A stretch of 64,000 nt of DNA from assembly GCF_030052815.1 (NCBI RefSeq), contig NC_079496.1, positions 69,801,652 to 69,865,651 on the forward strand. Reading direction: 5' to 3'. The notes beneath the pieces are model-generated. The model was not told the DNA's origin. It ran no database searches and saw nothing but the letters and a program-made list of their open reading frames with translations. The translations under genes and the position numbers were made by a program. Positions 24,501 through 37,552 of the stretch are shown in pieces (the first letter of the stretch is position 1; every line of letters begins with the position of its first letter). Origin of the DNA: Hevea brasiliensis. Its lineage: Eukaryota; Streptophyta; Magnoliopsida; Malpighiales; Euphorbiaceae.

Positions 24501-25021
24501 TTTTTATTTTTCTATTAGTTCTTAAATTTAATTCTCGATTTCGAAATTTTCTTTTCTCCGATTTTATTTGACAGTTAGGTCAGGAGTCAGCTCTCGGGGT
24601 CAATTGACCAAATTGCCCCTCATCGGTTCAACCTAGTTTGCAAATAATTCAATATTTCTTCTGGCTCCCTGACCTAATTATTTGACTAACTTAACAATTC
24701 TTTTTCGTGATTTTCTCTTTTCCACTGTGTTCGTAATGGTCCTAAGGACCGCAGCATCACATTTTACAATTCGAAATTTGAGTTTAAAACGACTTCACAG
24801 TCGTTCCCGAGAAGGTCACCCATCGCTGTGACTCTCGGCTTATTTAACTTATTATGTTCCATTTTTCTTATTTATACTTAAGTAATTGGCAATTACTAAT
24901 TATTTGTGTTTATAGCTTATCTAGTTGTCTTAAGCGTGGTTCTAATCCCCTTAATTGTCCGGTCTGACTCCGGTTACCGAAATAGTAAAATATACCAGAC
25001 TATACAAATGGGGGTGTTACA
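21569..25021 (-). repeat. Solo LTR D (same family as G and C)
   Basis: It runs TGTCACACC to GTGTTACA with a perfect duplication TTGTT at 21564-21568 and 25022-25026, and has no internal region, so it is a solo LTR left by LTR-LTR recombination. It is inserted at the junction of the copia polypurine tract and 3' LTR. On the minus strand a donor-like CAAG|GTTAGTG has its GT at 24136-24135. Nothing coding is seen in the 3.4 kb. Confidence 0.93.
22210..22260 (-). promoter_or_regulatory. Conserved LTR double hairpin, copy in D
   Basis: On the minus strand, stem 1 is TGAGTAT/ATACTCA and stem 2 is CGATAG/CTATCG. It ends in CAG|AT, about 640 bp from the LTR 3' end. Confidence 0.6.
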
Positions 25022-25022
25022 T

Positions 25023-27050
25023 TGTTAGTAGTATGTCTTAGAGTATATCATTTAGTATGTATCTTGTACATCTTTTATTAATAAAAAGGCATTTTCACTT
25101 TTCTGTTTACATAACATATTTATGTATAATAGAAAAGGTCTACTGATATTGCCTTAGAAATTTTATTCTTAAGTTGTTAAGAATATGGTGATAGTATTTC
25201 TAGCACAAAGTATCATAAATTGATCACAATCGAGGATACTTCACAATAAGGACATGACTTATCCAGAAAGATTGTAATCATGTTTGTTCCCAAGTTATTT
25301 ATATGAGATGTAAATAAGATGGAATGGTGAGTCTCATGACATATAACAAATATAATAGGCACTTATGCATGATAAGTAGGCCGAACCAGTGACACTTATG
25401 ACAATCATGTGGAAGTTTACTCTTATCAATGCATTGTCATAAATCATATCAGTGCATATAATCTTTAGACCTGAGATAACACAGTTATCTTGTATATAGG
25501 TGGTTTGAGTTTGATACTGCTTTCATACTTGTACTGCGTATGGGTATATGGGCATGTGTTGGCTCCTACCAATTATATATGGAGATAGGTGTTGATCAAG
25601 ATGGAATCTGTTACCCTAAGTAAATAGGGATAAAATCCTATGTTCATTTAATTGTTCTTGATATTTCAAGTTCCTGGCCAGGACAGACAGATTTAATCAG
25701 AAAAGAGTTTCTGATGAGAAAAATCTTTTTAATAAAAAACTGGAATTAAAAGAGAACATAATATTCATAGCAAATGGAGTTTGATATAAACCTTGACTCC
25801 AACTCGAATTGGGATTTTGTAATAGAGAGATTCTAATGCATGGTAACATATGATTATAGATTTGTTTAAGATATTCTTTATTACTGATTGGGTGGCCATG
25901 GCATGCTATGCTAGGTGTTAACCATGGTCTATGAGGTGCCTAAAATGATTTAGAAAAATCATTTATAGTAAGAAAAGTTTTGATGATATTAAGAGTTGAT
26001 ATCATATCTCATCACCAATTAGTGATGAGCCTAGTGAGTCACACACATACACAAGTAATCACCAAGTAAAATGTGATATTATTAATTAGTTAAAGAGTTT
26101 AATTGATTAATTCAATAGATTTGGTTTGTAATAAGATTGCAAAGTCCCTAGCATGACTTGAAACCAAGTCTATATTATTGGATGTATAGTATAAGTTAAA
26201 TTTATATTTAAAGTGTTTAAATATCAATTTAATTATGAGAAATTAATTAATAGAGATTAATGAATTAATTTATATTTGATATAAATTGATTAGAAGAGGA
26301 GAAATAATTATTTTGAGTTGAGAACTCAAAATTACAACACAAGGGTAATTTGGTCATTTCACAAGGTGACATGTGGCACCATGAGATGGTGACACATGGC
26401 ATCATGGTTTGTCATTTGTCTTCTTATCATGCATGATGATCAAAGTCAAGATTAAACCTAGCTTTGATACATGGCTTAATGTGATTAGTTCAATTAAAAT
26501 TAAGATGCAATTAGAAGATGACATGTGGCAAGGGTTTTAAGTGATGACCTAATTATAAAAGGGAAAGAATGAAAGAATAAAACATACATTCTGATTTTTA
26601 TCTCATAGGTGCCACCACCTCTATGCCTTCTTCCTCTCTTCTTCTTATTCTCTTATCAATTCAAAGAGAATTACCCATATTCTTTTGAATTAAAATTGCT
26701 AGAAATTATTTCTAGTGTCCTATATACATCTACAACCTCTCTAAAGGCAAATCCCTAATTTCTAATTGGTTGGCAAGGCTTGAGAAGCTGTTCAAGGGGT
26801 TGCCATTGGTGATCTTGGTGTGGGAAAACTAGAGGGACAACATTTGGGGTCCTAGGTGCTTCACAAAGGTACCAATCACATCTACAGTGCATCAAAAGGT
26901 TAGTGCACATATTCTTATATCAATCTAGGGTTTTAATGAATTAATTTATTAATTCTAAAATCTTAAATGACAAATATAGATCCTAATACATATTAAAAGG
27001 GTTTTAATATGCAATTAAACATTGAAATCAATTAGATATATAATAAATTT
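25023..27050 (+). repeat. Copia 3' LTR, main part
   Basis: It begins TGTTAGTAG right after the target duplication of D. From 25792 it matches the 5' LTR at 3988-5299. The first 770 bp have no counterpart in the window because that part of the 5' LTR lies further left. A TATA box TATAAAAG is at 26554-26561. It is interrupted at 27051 by solo LTR A and resumes at 53291. Confidence 0.88.
26554..26561 (+). promoter_or_regulatory. TATA box of copia 3' LTR
   Basis: TATAAAAG is in the same context as 4723-4730. Confidence 0.55.
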
Positions 27051-27788
27051 TGTAACACCCCTATGTTCGGAAGTGCGTTCTATTATTTCGGTGACCAGTG
27101 TCTATCCGGACAGCTAGGAGGCCTATAACTACATTTTAATGTTAGTGAGGAGATATAAAATAATGAGATACAAGAAAGGAAAATACAAGAAAAACAAAGG
27201 AAAAATAATAGCAATGAAATAAAACCAAGTTAAACGAGCCAAAAACCATAGCGATTGGTGATCGCACTGGGAAGTTACGGCGTGGACTGTTAGCTAGCCC
27301 TGGACCGTGGGGAACCCTAAAAAATATTTTTAGGACTTAAATGAACATCTATTGAAGTATAAATATCATTAAAAATATCAAAAAAAAAAATTATTTAATT
27401 AGTACAAAGAAAAATGAGAAATCAAGAAAATGACAAAACTCAGTATCACCCAAAAAACGGGAATGCAACCCAAATAGGGGCATTGTGGTCATTTGACATC
27501 CCGAGTTGCCTTTTGACCTAAATATCCATTAAAAATAAATGATATTACACTTTGAAAATGTAATGAAAAATTAAAAGGAGATACATTATGTAAATAGTGA
27601 AAGTGTGGTGGCCAAATTGCAAAAATTGGAAACTTTAAATAAATAACCATTAAATTATTCCTAAGTGCTCCACTAACTATCATCTTGAGCCACCTATATA
27701 AGTAGTTGGGATAGATTGTTCCACTAAACTATCTCATTTTCTTCAAGCTTTCATCCATGGCCGAAATGAAATCCTCCCAAATTCACCA
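27051..27788 (+). repeat. Solo LTR A, part 1
   Basis: It begins TGTAACACCCC. A is inserted in the copia 3' LTR with a near-perfect duplication, AATTT (27046-27050) and AATCT (53286-53290). Part 1 holds a clear TATA box, CTATATAAGT at 27694-27703, about 640 bp into the LTR. This suggests that transcription starts in the first quarter and that most of the LTR is transcribed leader. Solo LTR B interrupts at 27789. Confidence 0.88.
27694..27703 (+). promoter_or_regulatory. TATA box in LTR A
   Basis: CTATATAAGT precedes a C/T-rich stretch by about 30-60 bp. It is the strongest promoter motif seen in this LTR family in the window. Confidence 0.5.
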
Positions 27789-30700
27789 TGTAACACCCCT
27801 ATGTTCGGTAGTGTGTTCTACTGCTCCAGTGACCACTGTTGTCCAGACAGCTAGGATACCTAGAACTACACTTAGATATGGGTAAGGAGACATAAAATAA
27901 TGAAATAAAAGAAAAGAAAATACAAGAAAAGTAAAGGAAAAATAATAGCAATGAAATGTAACCAAGTTAAACAAGCCGAGAACCATAGCGATAGGTGACT
28001 GCACCGGGAAGTTGCGGCGTGGACCGTTGACTAGCCCTAGACTGTGGGGAACCCTGGAAATTATTTTTTAAGACTTAAATAAACATCCATTGAAGTATAA
28101 ATATCATTAGAAATATCAAAGAAAAATTAATTAATTAGTACAAAGAAAAACGAGAAATCAAAAAAATGACAAAACTCGGTGGTACCAAAAAATCGGGAAT
28201 GCAACCCAAACAGGGGCATTGTGGTCATTTGACACCCCGAGTTGTCTTTTGACCTAAATTTCCATTAAAAATAAGTGATATTACACTTGGACATTGTCAT
28301 GAAAAATTAAAATAGTGGTATATAATCTAAATAGCAAAAGATATGAGGAAAATATGGAAAATTGAAAACTAAATAAATAATCATTAAAATGTTTAATAGT
28401 GCTCCACTAACTTCAGCATTTGGACACCTAAAGCGACACATGGGAAGGGCAGAATTCATCTACAACCTTAGGAAGAAAGCCAGCCAAAACCTTGGGAGAA
28501 AGCCTCCATGGACGTTCACACTCCAAGCTCCTTGCAAGCATGTTTTAACCACTTTTTCCATTAGCTTTCTTCATTAAACTTGACCTCCATACCTTGGGCA
28601 GCATACTAGGAGCAAGAAAGTTAATTTTTGGTGAGGTTTTGAAGAACTTCAAAAGTGGTAAGTGAGTGTTTTTAATTCTTGTTTCATTAAAAGTATAACC
28701 AAGGTTGTGGGTAGTTATTTTATGGAAGAATTTTTGAAGTTTGATGTTTTAATGAAGATGTACATTTTGGCAGCCATGAAAATTCAGTATATGTAGCTTG
28801 TTTTTACTTGTTTATGGTTGTTTAAGATGTTGTTATTGATGGAAGCATGGATACGTGTATAATGGTTTGGAATTGGGTATGTAAATGGTGTATGTACATG
28901 TGGTTAAATGGTGTAAATGGACTTTGAAAAATTATGTATTATAGTGTGTATGTTGAATGTGGTTACAAGCTGCCAAGATGACAAAAAATGTGAAGTAAAA
29001 TTTGTTAATAGTATGATACAAACCAGAATTGGCATGAAGGAAGTAACTTGATAAGTGTTGAATGTGTCCTTTGGTATGTGATGAAGAGTCTGTAGCAGGG
29101 CAGTGTGTATTTTAGCTTAGAACCTTAAGTGTATGACTCCAATTGGTATGAGACCAATTGGAGGCGAAACTAGGCACAAAATGTGCCAACTTTCATGAAG
29201 GAAGCTTATTAAAATTCTGCCTAGAAGGTGACTTAAAAAATGACCAAATCCGGATTAGTGCTTTGAAAGCCTGAAAATTGACCATTTGGGTAGTAGTTAG
29301 TGTTTTGACCATAACTTACTCAAAACAGGTCCAATTGACCTGAAATTTTTACCATTAATAGTTTAGACATATATCTACAATTCTTATGAAAACATCAAAG
29401 CCCAGATATGGCCAGAACTAAGCCAAATATCTTGCAAAAGTTTAGGTCCAAAAACTAGCCGAACCAAAAGTGACCTAAAAATGACCTAAGCCTACCATTT
29501 TAGTTCATTCTGTCCAACATTGGTAAATTGACCATAACTTGGTCTACACAACTCAGAATGACATGAAATTTTGCCCCCGGTGCAATAAGACATAGATCTA
29601 CAAGTTTGTAATTTGGACCGAAACCCAAAAACCGAGGGAACTAGGTCATCCGGCTATGTCAAAATAGTATACCGAAATCCAGCAAATTGCAATAAAATGC
29701 AATATACATGAAAATGAATTTGGTAACATGTACCAACAATAAAAGGCTATAAAATGTGACATATTGGTAACATTAAACCTAATTTATCTAGAGTGCATCG
29801 AGGGTCAACATTTTAGGTTGACTAAGCAAAATAATAGAATTCAATAAATTAATTATTAAGCCTTATTATTAGAGACAGTTTAAATGAGTACTGAAACACT
29901 TCAAATTGTGTGTTTCAGTTAGCAAAGACTCAGGGAAGGGGAAGGAAACACTGATCAGGGCCAAGAGACATTTATCAGAGGTTTGTGCACAATTAGTTTT
30001 TAACTGATTTTATTCTGAATATTTCATATGATTAAATGACATATTTTTCTTATGTATTATGTTTAACAAGCATTGGATTTAATTCAATGATTATTGAAAT
30101 TGTTATAGTATGTATGAATTTAGTTTTGTGAAATGGTATTTTCACAACTATTAAGCATTATTCTGAATTGAATAAATTATGTTTTGGAAAATTGTGATAG
30201 AAGATGTTTTGAATTGTGATGGGCAATTTGCATGGAAAAATGCAAATTTATGGTTTGAATTGTGATGAGCATAAAAATTATTGGATATTGGAATTGACTT
30301 TGACTCGAATTGTATTGTGATTTATGCTCACTAAAAGGATTGTGATATTGTTTTATATCTCACTATAGATGCTTGACTAGGTTATTACCCATCTCTCTCA
30401 TTTGTTGAGAAGACAATGGAGTTAGTTGTGTTTTGATTACCATGGTACATGCACAGGCTTAGACTCTCCTCTTATTAGAGGTTAGATCTAAGTTTTATGT
30501 TATGGCCCTTTCGAAAGATTCATTATTGTGATGTGTATTGTGCACGATGATTCGACCTCCCCGACCATAGGGAGTTAGAATCACCCCGAAGATGGCCCTT
30601 TCGGATTAGTCTTGCATTGTTAGTGAGATAAAGAATGGTTTTTGAGATAAAGAATGGTTTTCGAGATAAAGAATGTTTTTGAATAAAGAATTGTGATTTC

Positions 30701-31571
30701 AATTATGATTTATGTATAATTGATTTTGTTGGAATTACCTTAAATGGCTAGTTATGATTTGATAAATTGAATTTCGTGATCAAAGTCATTTTATACAAAT
30801 GATTTATATTATTGGCAATGAATATTTTGAGTTTTGGAATTTGATGAGATCCAGATTTCCAAATTAATTGCTGTAATTTTTGTTAAGGTATATTGTACTA
30901 TGTTTTAAATTATAGTTGTGCACCACTAAGTTCACCACTCAGTGATAGCTTTGTATGCTGTCGCAGGAGAAAAAAGCATAGAGTAATTGAGTAAACTTCT
31001 TTGAAGAGACATTCAGATTAGCTCCAGGTATGTCATAGGTATACCTATGTATATAGGTTTTGATGTATGCATGTAATAATATGTATGTAAATTATTTGAG
31101 TAGTTATATAAAAACTCTTGTAAAATATTTTGGTATGTAATTAAATGTAAATTATTAAAAATGTAAATTTGAGATTTCAGTTACTTGAATAGTTTTGTAA
31201 TGTAAATTTTAAGTATTGTAATCAATGAAATGTTTCTTTATGATGAGATTAGTTTGAAAATGAATTGATTGTTTATTGAGATTTGAATTATGAATTGAAA
31301 TGAAGTTATTGGAGTTTTATTTGAGAAAACATATTGGGAGCATTTTCTTTTGCTGGATTAAAGAACTGTTTTCTCAAAATACAGTCGGCACTTTGCCGAA
31401 ATTTTGAAAAAATTTTATAACACCAGATTTTAATCGATGATTTAAATTTTATGAAAATTGTTTTAAAATCCCTTGTAGTATATCTAATGGGTTATCGGTA
31501 GGTGAAGTACGGTAATTCATTAAGTGTACTACGGGATCATGTTACATCTTACGGGGGAGTAGGGTGTGACA
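27789..31571 (+). repeat. Solo LTR B
   Basis: It runs TGTAACACCCC to GTGTGACA with a perfect duplication CACCA at 27784-27788 and 31572-31576, inside LTR A. It is the same family as A, in the same orientation, 3783 bp. The donor-like GTG|GTAAGTGAG has its GT at 28658-28659. A 19-bp tandem repeat (GAGATAAAGAATGG...) lies at 30624-30690. Repeated modules begin near 29130, 29307 and 29530. No gene is seen. Confidence 0.93.
30920..30966 (+). promoter_or_regulatory. Conserved LTR double hairpin, copy in B
   Basis: Stem 1 is CTAAGT/ACTCAG (one mismatch). Stem 2 is GTGATAGC/GCTGTCGC, fully paired with two G-U pairs. It ends in CAG|GAG, 605 bp from the LTR end. Confidence 0.6.
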
Positions 31572-31576
31572 CACCA

Positions 31577-32884
31577 TGGCCGTTTCATGCATGAGCTCAA
31601 GTTCTCCATGATTAAGCCATTATTTCTTCAAGCTTCCTTCATGAAAAATGATCCTTACACCATCAGCAACCTATAGGCAGCAAAAAGGAGAGGAAATTTC
31701 AAGGATTTATCAAGCTCAAGTTGAGGTTAGTGCTTAATCTTTCCATTTTCCTTCAATAATCCTTGTGTTGAGCTTTGGGTAAGTTGAATTGCTAAGAAAA
31801 ATTGAGAAAATGATGAGTATTGGTGAATCTTAATTTTGGCAGCCATGGAAATATAGGGTTAGTGACTTATTCTTATATGTATTGGATGGGAATTAAGGTT
31901 GATTAACTCAAATAAAAGTTGTAGTAGGTTAATGTCCAAGTATGTGCATGTTAGTGCTTGAATTAAGGGTTTGAAATGGGACTTTGATTCTTTGGCAAAC
32001 TGCCATGTTTGGCAGCCTATAATATCATGAATTTGTGTGTGAATATGAAGTTTATTAATGAAATATGATAGTGTTAAATTGTGGGTAGCATGTGTAATTG
32101 ATATTGAAGTATGAGTATATTGAACTGTATGTGTAATATTGATATTGAGATATGTTGAATTTTGGTGGAAGTGAATGTTGAGCTTGAATGGTGAATTGTG
32201 TGCATTGAGCACTTGAGTTTTTTGCCCAATATGCTTGCTGGAATTGTGTACCATATATATATGGAAGTGCCATTGATTGAATATTGAAGTAATGAGGAGG
32301 AGAAGGAATATTAAATTGGAAGTGTAAGTGTTTTGTGCAGGTTGTGTATTGATGGCAGTAACTAAATTGGGTCATAAGTGCCAAACTGTGAATCCAATTG
32401 GTATGAGGCTAATGGAGGTGAAACTAGACACCAAATAGGCTAACTTTCATGTAGAAATATTACCTAAATTCTGCCTAGAAGATGACTTAAAAAATGACCA
32501 AATTCGGATTAGTGACTTGAAAGCCTGAAAATTGACCATTTGAGCAGTAGTTAGTGTTTGGATCATAACTTACTCAAAACAGGTCCAAATGACCTAAAAT
32601 TTTTACCATGAATAGTTTAGACATAGATCTACAATTCTTATGAAGACATCAAAGCCCAGAAATGGCCAGAACCAAGCCACATAGCTTGTACAAGTTAAGG
32701 TACCAAAACTGGCCGAACCAAAAGTGACCTAAAAATGACCTAAGCCTACCATTTTAGTGCATTCTGTCCAGCATTGCTAAGTTGACCATATCTTGGTCTA
32801 CACAACTCAGAATGACCTGAAATTTTACCCCGTGTGCAATAAGACATAGACCTACAAGTTTGTAGTTTGGACCGGAACCTAAAA
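31577..32884 (+). repeat. Solo LTR A, part 2
   Basis: This continues LTR A after the CACCA duplication. The host sequence reads ...AAATTCACCA|TGGCCG... across the two joins. The donor-like TTGAG|GTTAGTGC has its GT at 31726-31727. Solo LTR C interrupts at 32885 with degenerate duplications TAAAA (32880-32884) and CAGAA (51578-51582). LTR B has CAAAA at the matching position, so both could derive from it. Confidence 0.85.
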
Positions 32885-34445
32885 TGTCACACCTTACCCC
32901 TCTGTAAGGCATAACATGATCCCATAGAATACCTAATGAACTACCGAACTTCACCTACAGATAACTCATTAAGTACCCTACAAGGGATTTTAAAACAGTT
33001 TTCTTACTTTTAACAAGTGGTGAGCATTTTCTAACAGGTATTAAAACATTTAATTAAAGTGGAAAACTAGTTGAAAACTTTTGCCCATTTTATTTTTTCG
33101 CAAATTTTATAAAAATTTTGACAGAGTTCTGTCTGTATTTTGAGAAAACAGTTCTTCAAATACCTGTAAAAAGCACTTCTAATTATTTATTTCAACCACT
33201 GCTTCAAATTCACAATCAATCTCTCAACACATTTATCAACTTCCAAATTTCAAATCCACTATCCAATGATCATCAAAATACTAGCAATCCATTTCATTCA
33301 ACTTAAATAAAATAGTTCCATTCATTAAAGACAAAACAATTTATATACATCATTATGAAATTTACATTAAGAGAAATTCAAACTAAAATTTATTACAAAC
33401 TTTACACAAGCTTTATACAAGCTGCTCATGACTAATTTTACATGTCCATACATTTATGTGCATTACATACATCAAAAGAAATATTTACAGTCTGGGTATA
33501 AATTATACCCGATAACTTCAAGCTGATAGATCCTCAATCCTCAGCAGCTCAGCCTGCTGCTCCTCTAGTCTCTATATCTACGATAGCAAGAATAGCTATC
33601 GCTGAGTACTAGGACTCAGTGGTGTATAACATACTAAAATAATCTTTATGCAGAATTTAAATCACATTTATTCAAAAATTGAACTGAACATGAGAGTTAA
33701 ACACAAAACATGAATTATGAGATTTTATTCCAAATAATTTCATTTCGAAGTATCCAAAACAAATTTCATAAAACCCACAGTTATATCATGCCACTCAAAA
33801 CAAATATATTCTCAATAGCCAGAGGATAAGGAGAAGTCACATCACAATGCTAGCTAGCTCAAATATATGGATATCCATTCAAATTCATCTTCTACTGGCA
33901 CACACCTTAACACTTCATCTAGAGAAGGAATCAAAATTCGAAACTGATTACCCCCACTAGTTATGCTAGTGAGGTGTTCAAATATATGGTCATTACACTA
34001 TGGTTTCAAAACTTATCTTAACAATTTACCAAACATTGCCATTTCAAATATACACAATAACTTTCAACAAATTTAAATCAAAGCATCATAAATAATGTCA
34101 CAATTCACTATATCAAATTATTCAAAACCATATGCAGAAAATAATTTGCAGAATTTATACGTTGTGCTCAAACCTCAAGCGAGTCGTCTCTTGGCCTTGA
34201 CTCGATTCTTCGAGTTCTTTCCCGATGTTCTTTTCAACTAAAACACACAATTTCACAGTGTTTCAATACCATAACTTAACATAAATCCAAAAATAAATTT
34301 AACTTCACTTTTACCTAGTTCTAATGTGCTAAACTCGACGTTCTTTAAATTTTGTGTTTTGGGGTTACTATTAACTATACTATTCAAGTCAAATTCTTGA
34401 CTTTATAAGGCTTAATAGGTATGGGAATTCTAACTTCACCCACAT
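32885..34445 (-). repeat. Solo LTR C, part 1
   Basis: It begins TGTCACACC and resembles D closely. It is cut at 34446 by element E; the last five bases, CACAT, should be E's left target duplication. The matching stretch of D continues CACATACCACATT, showing where C was broken. No gene is seen. Confidence 0.87.
33578..33625 (-). promoter_or_regulatory. Conserved LTR double hairpin, copy in C
   Basis: On the minus strand, stem 1 is CTGAGT/ACTCAG and stem 2 is CGATAGC/GCTATCG. It ends in TAG|AT, about 690 bp from the LTR 3' end. Confidence 0.6.
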
Positions 34446-37400
34446 TGTGACACCCCTTACCCGTCTGCAGTGTAGCCGAGTAAGTTATGCCACTCAGTGT
34501 GTCGGAACACCAATTCATGTTTCAATTTCAATTAATCCCTTTTTATTCATTTATTTATAATTTTTGATAAATATAAATTTTTTCGCAAATTTTATAGAAA
34601 ATCCGGCAAAGTGCCAGCTATAAATTGGAAAACAGTTCTTCTGAACCTGTTTAAAAACACTTCCAATATAATTATAATCTCAATCTCAGTCAACCACCAA
34701 CATTTTTCAACAATTTCTCAAATCAATTCAGTATCTCAATTCACATTCATCTCATATCACACCCAATTCAATGAGAAATACTCATATTTATTTATGAACA
34801 CAACTCATAGGTAATTACAGCAAAAATATGATTACATGAGTTTATAATATACATAACAAAAGTTTACAAATACAACAGACTTAGGTAGCCCAATGTCCTA
34901 CAAATGCACTGCAATTTGTGAGGTGACTTTGAACTCTAAGTGCAGATTTGAAAACTCACCCTGTATGAGGTCTGTTGGACTCCCCAACTATGTCTCTAGA
35001 ACCTGCGCATGGCAAAAGCGACACGCTAAGCAATTCTTCTTAGTGGTGATAATATAAAATAAAATAAAATAAAATAATAACATGTATGCAGAATGTATGT
35101 TTACATTTTTGGTAGACTTAATTTCAAATATTTATTGCAATATTATTCGATTAAAGTTTGGTAAGATTTATTAATATTGCTCGAGTAACCTATACTAGTT
35201 GACTGGACTGGATAAACGGGTAAACTAGCACTGGGTATCAAGTACCTCGAGCCGTCACACCATCGGTCACATATGTATCTCCCGGTGTGCAACAGAACAG
35301 CTAATAAGCTGTAATAATTATCGGGGATTAAACCCGAGCATAACAACTCAATATCATAGCCAAAGGCTATTATGTCACAGAATGGCATGGAAAGCCATGA
35401 AATACAGAATGGCATGAAGCCATATGCAGTACTGCTAACAGAACCTTATTGGCATGCCAACCTATCTAAACCAATCACATTAGGCCTACTAGGGCATTTA
35501 ACACTTTTTTTTTTGTAATTCTTTGAAATTGAATTTTTATGATTACTATTTCTTTCATTGGTCAACCAAAATGTTGACTTTTACATTGGCAATTGGTAAA
35601 TTAGTTTAAATATCATCAACATACCACATTTTGCATTTTAAACTTATTGGTATTGGTTGCCAATACCATCTCTAAGCTTAATGTGAATTGGACAGAATTT
35701 TCAGTTTTCAAACTTTGGGTTTACTGTTCCATTAGTTACTGTTGCAGTGGGAATTTGGAAAAATGATAAACATGAAAGTTGTTCCTTATTTTGTCTAGTT
35801 GAATTTATTTTTTCGAATCACTCCATTTGGAGTTTTGTAGCTCAAGTTATAGTGCAAAAACCACAACTGGCCGGATTGAAATTTTTACGGGTGACCATAT
35901 CTACGGTCGATGAACAGTGACTTCAACTCACTTGTTGGATAGGTTCTGGTCATAATTTGCGTTAGGTTTCTTCATGAAAGTTGTTGTTCTATATCTCAGC
36001 TTGTTGTGGGTAAATTTCAGGTCAATTGGACCATTCTACACTGAGTTATGGCCAAATGACCAAACACTGTTCATTTTGTCATTCTGCAGAAACAGACTGC
36101 AGGTCACCCAGATTGGGGCAAGTTTTTGGTCCACTTGGTTTGATCTTATGGGCATGGTTTCTTCACCAAAGTTGTGCCATTATGTGTCCAGTTTCATGTC
36201 CAATTGGCCAAACAACAATTGAACCTCTACAATTCAAGTTATGGCTACCCAAACCTACTGGACTCATGTCCAATTTTGTAGGTCACCAAGGGCAACCACA
36301 CTAAACCTAAATCCCATCCCTCAACACTCTTCATTTTTGGTTTAAACAGAACTAAATGGTCACTAATTGACCATTAATACCCATTTTTATCATCACATGA
36401 TCAAAGTCCCATTTTCTCACTCCAAACCCTAACTCAACATTTCAAGCCATGCACTAGGATTGCATTTCATCAATCCATATAAAAGAGACATATTGTGGGC
36501 AACCATACTACCCTTTTTAACTTCATTAAAATCATCACAATATTGCCCAACCAAGGCCGCCAAAACTTAGGGTTTACATACAAATGGTACTCCATCAATT
36601 TCCTTATCATTTGCACTCATTCATAATTGTTAAACATGAATTTAAAGTGAAATTTAAGTTTAAGTCACTAACCTCTATGGAGTGAGATTTTTCCCACTTG
36701 ATAAAACTCTTCTTTTCTTCTTCTTTTTGCTCCCAAAAGAATCTCCAAGGTGTAAGAAGATTTTTTTTGTGTTGCTAGATTAGGGTTTTGTTGAGTAAAA
36801 GTGAGAGTAAGCAAGCTTTAAAAGCTTGATAATGGTGAGAATGGGAGAGGGTTCACGGCAAGGAAGAAGTAAGGGAGAGAGGGATCTGTTTTTTTTTGTT
36901 CATTTTCAGCCCATTTTGTCTCTTTAATATAAGTTATGCCATGTGTCACCATGTAATTGGGTGAAGGCACACTAATGACATCATGTGATGTCATAAATTC
37001 CCATTTAATTCATTTTTTTTTCTTTTTTTTTCTACTTATTTTCAATTCAATTTTTAGTAATATTTATTCACATTTTATGTCATAATAATTATTTACTTAA
37101 CTGGACAAGTCGGCCAAAAATCATCTCTGAAAACGAAATGACCAAAATGCCCTTTGTTTGGCTTAACGGGCTAAAATTGTCTGTACCGATTGAAAATTTT
37201 TTCTAAATATTTTCTTGGAATTCTAATGCCATAGGAACCTCAATGACCCTTCTCTGGAGTCCCAAAAATTATTTTATGAATTTTTCCCTGGGTCTAGGGC
37301 TCCTAGTTGCGAGAACTGCAACTTCCCACTAGGTTACCCATCGTTAGGGCACCTGCTCATTTAACTTGATTGTATTTTATTTCTAAAATTTTTCCTAAAT

Positions 37401-37536
37401 TTTTCTTATTAATATTTGAGTTAATTATGGTTCCTCACTTTAGTTTAAATATTTTTCCGGACGTTCTAGTTGTCCGGACCGACACTGGTCACCAGAACAG
37501 TAGAATGTACGGAGTTGCTACAGAGAGGGTGTTACA
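34446..37536 (-). repeat. E 3' LTR
   Basis: TGTGACACC to GTGTTACA, 3091 bp. It is close to 46600-49681. The minus-strand donor-like AGAG|GTTAGTG has its GT at 36672-36671. An (AAAAT)n run lies near 35055-35078. The differences from the second LTR include several CAG/CGA swaps (35296, 35377, 35430, 35905). Confidence 0.92.
35003..35047 (-). promoter_or_regulatory. Conserved LTR double hairpin, copy in E 3' LTR
   Basis: On the minus strand, stem 1 is CTAAG/CTTAG. Stem 2 is weaker: GCG...GC pairs with GC...GCGC around mismatches. It ends in CAG|GTTC, 557 bp from the LTR 3' end. Confidence 0.5.
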
Positions 37537-37552
37537 ACTCTTTCCCTCTAAT
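37537..37552 (-). promoter_or_regulatory. Polypurine tract of E
   Basis: On the minus strand it reads AGAGGGAAAGAG, immediately before the LTR. It overlaps the pol stop at 37550-37548. Confidence 0.8.

Noticed and set aside
31859..32384. Two overlapping minus-strand frames of 131 and 109 codons.
   Set aside because: They lie in LTR A and consist of low-complexity H/N/I/T-rich sequence from AT-rich DNA. LTR B does not preserve them.
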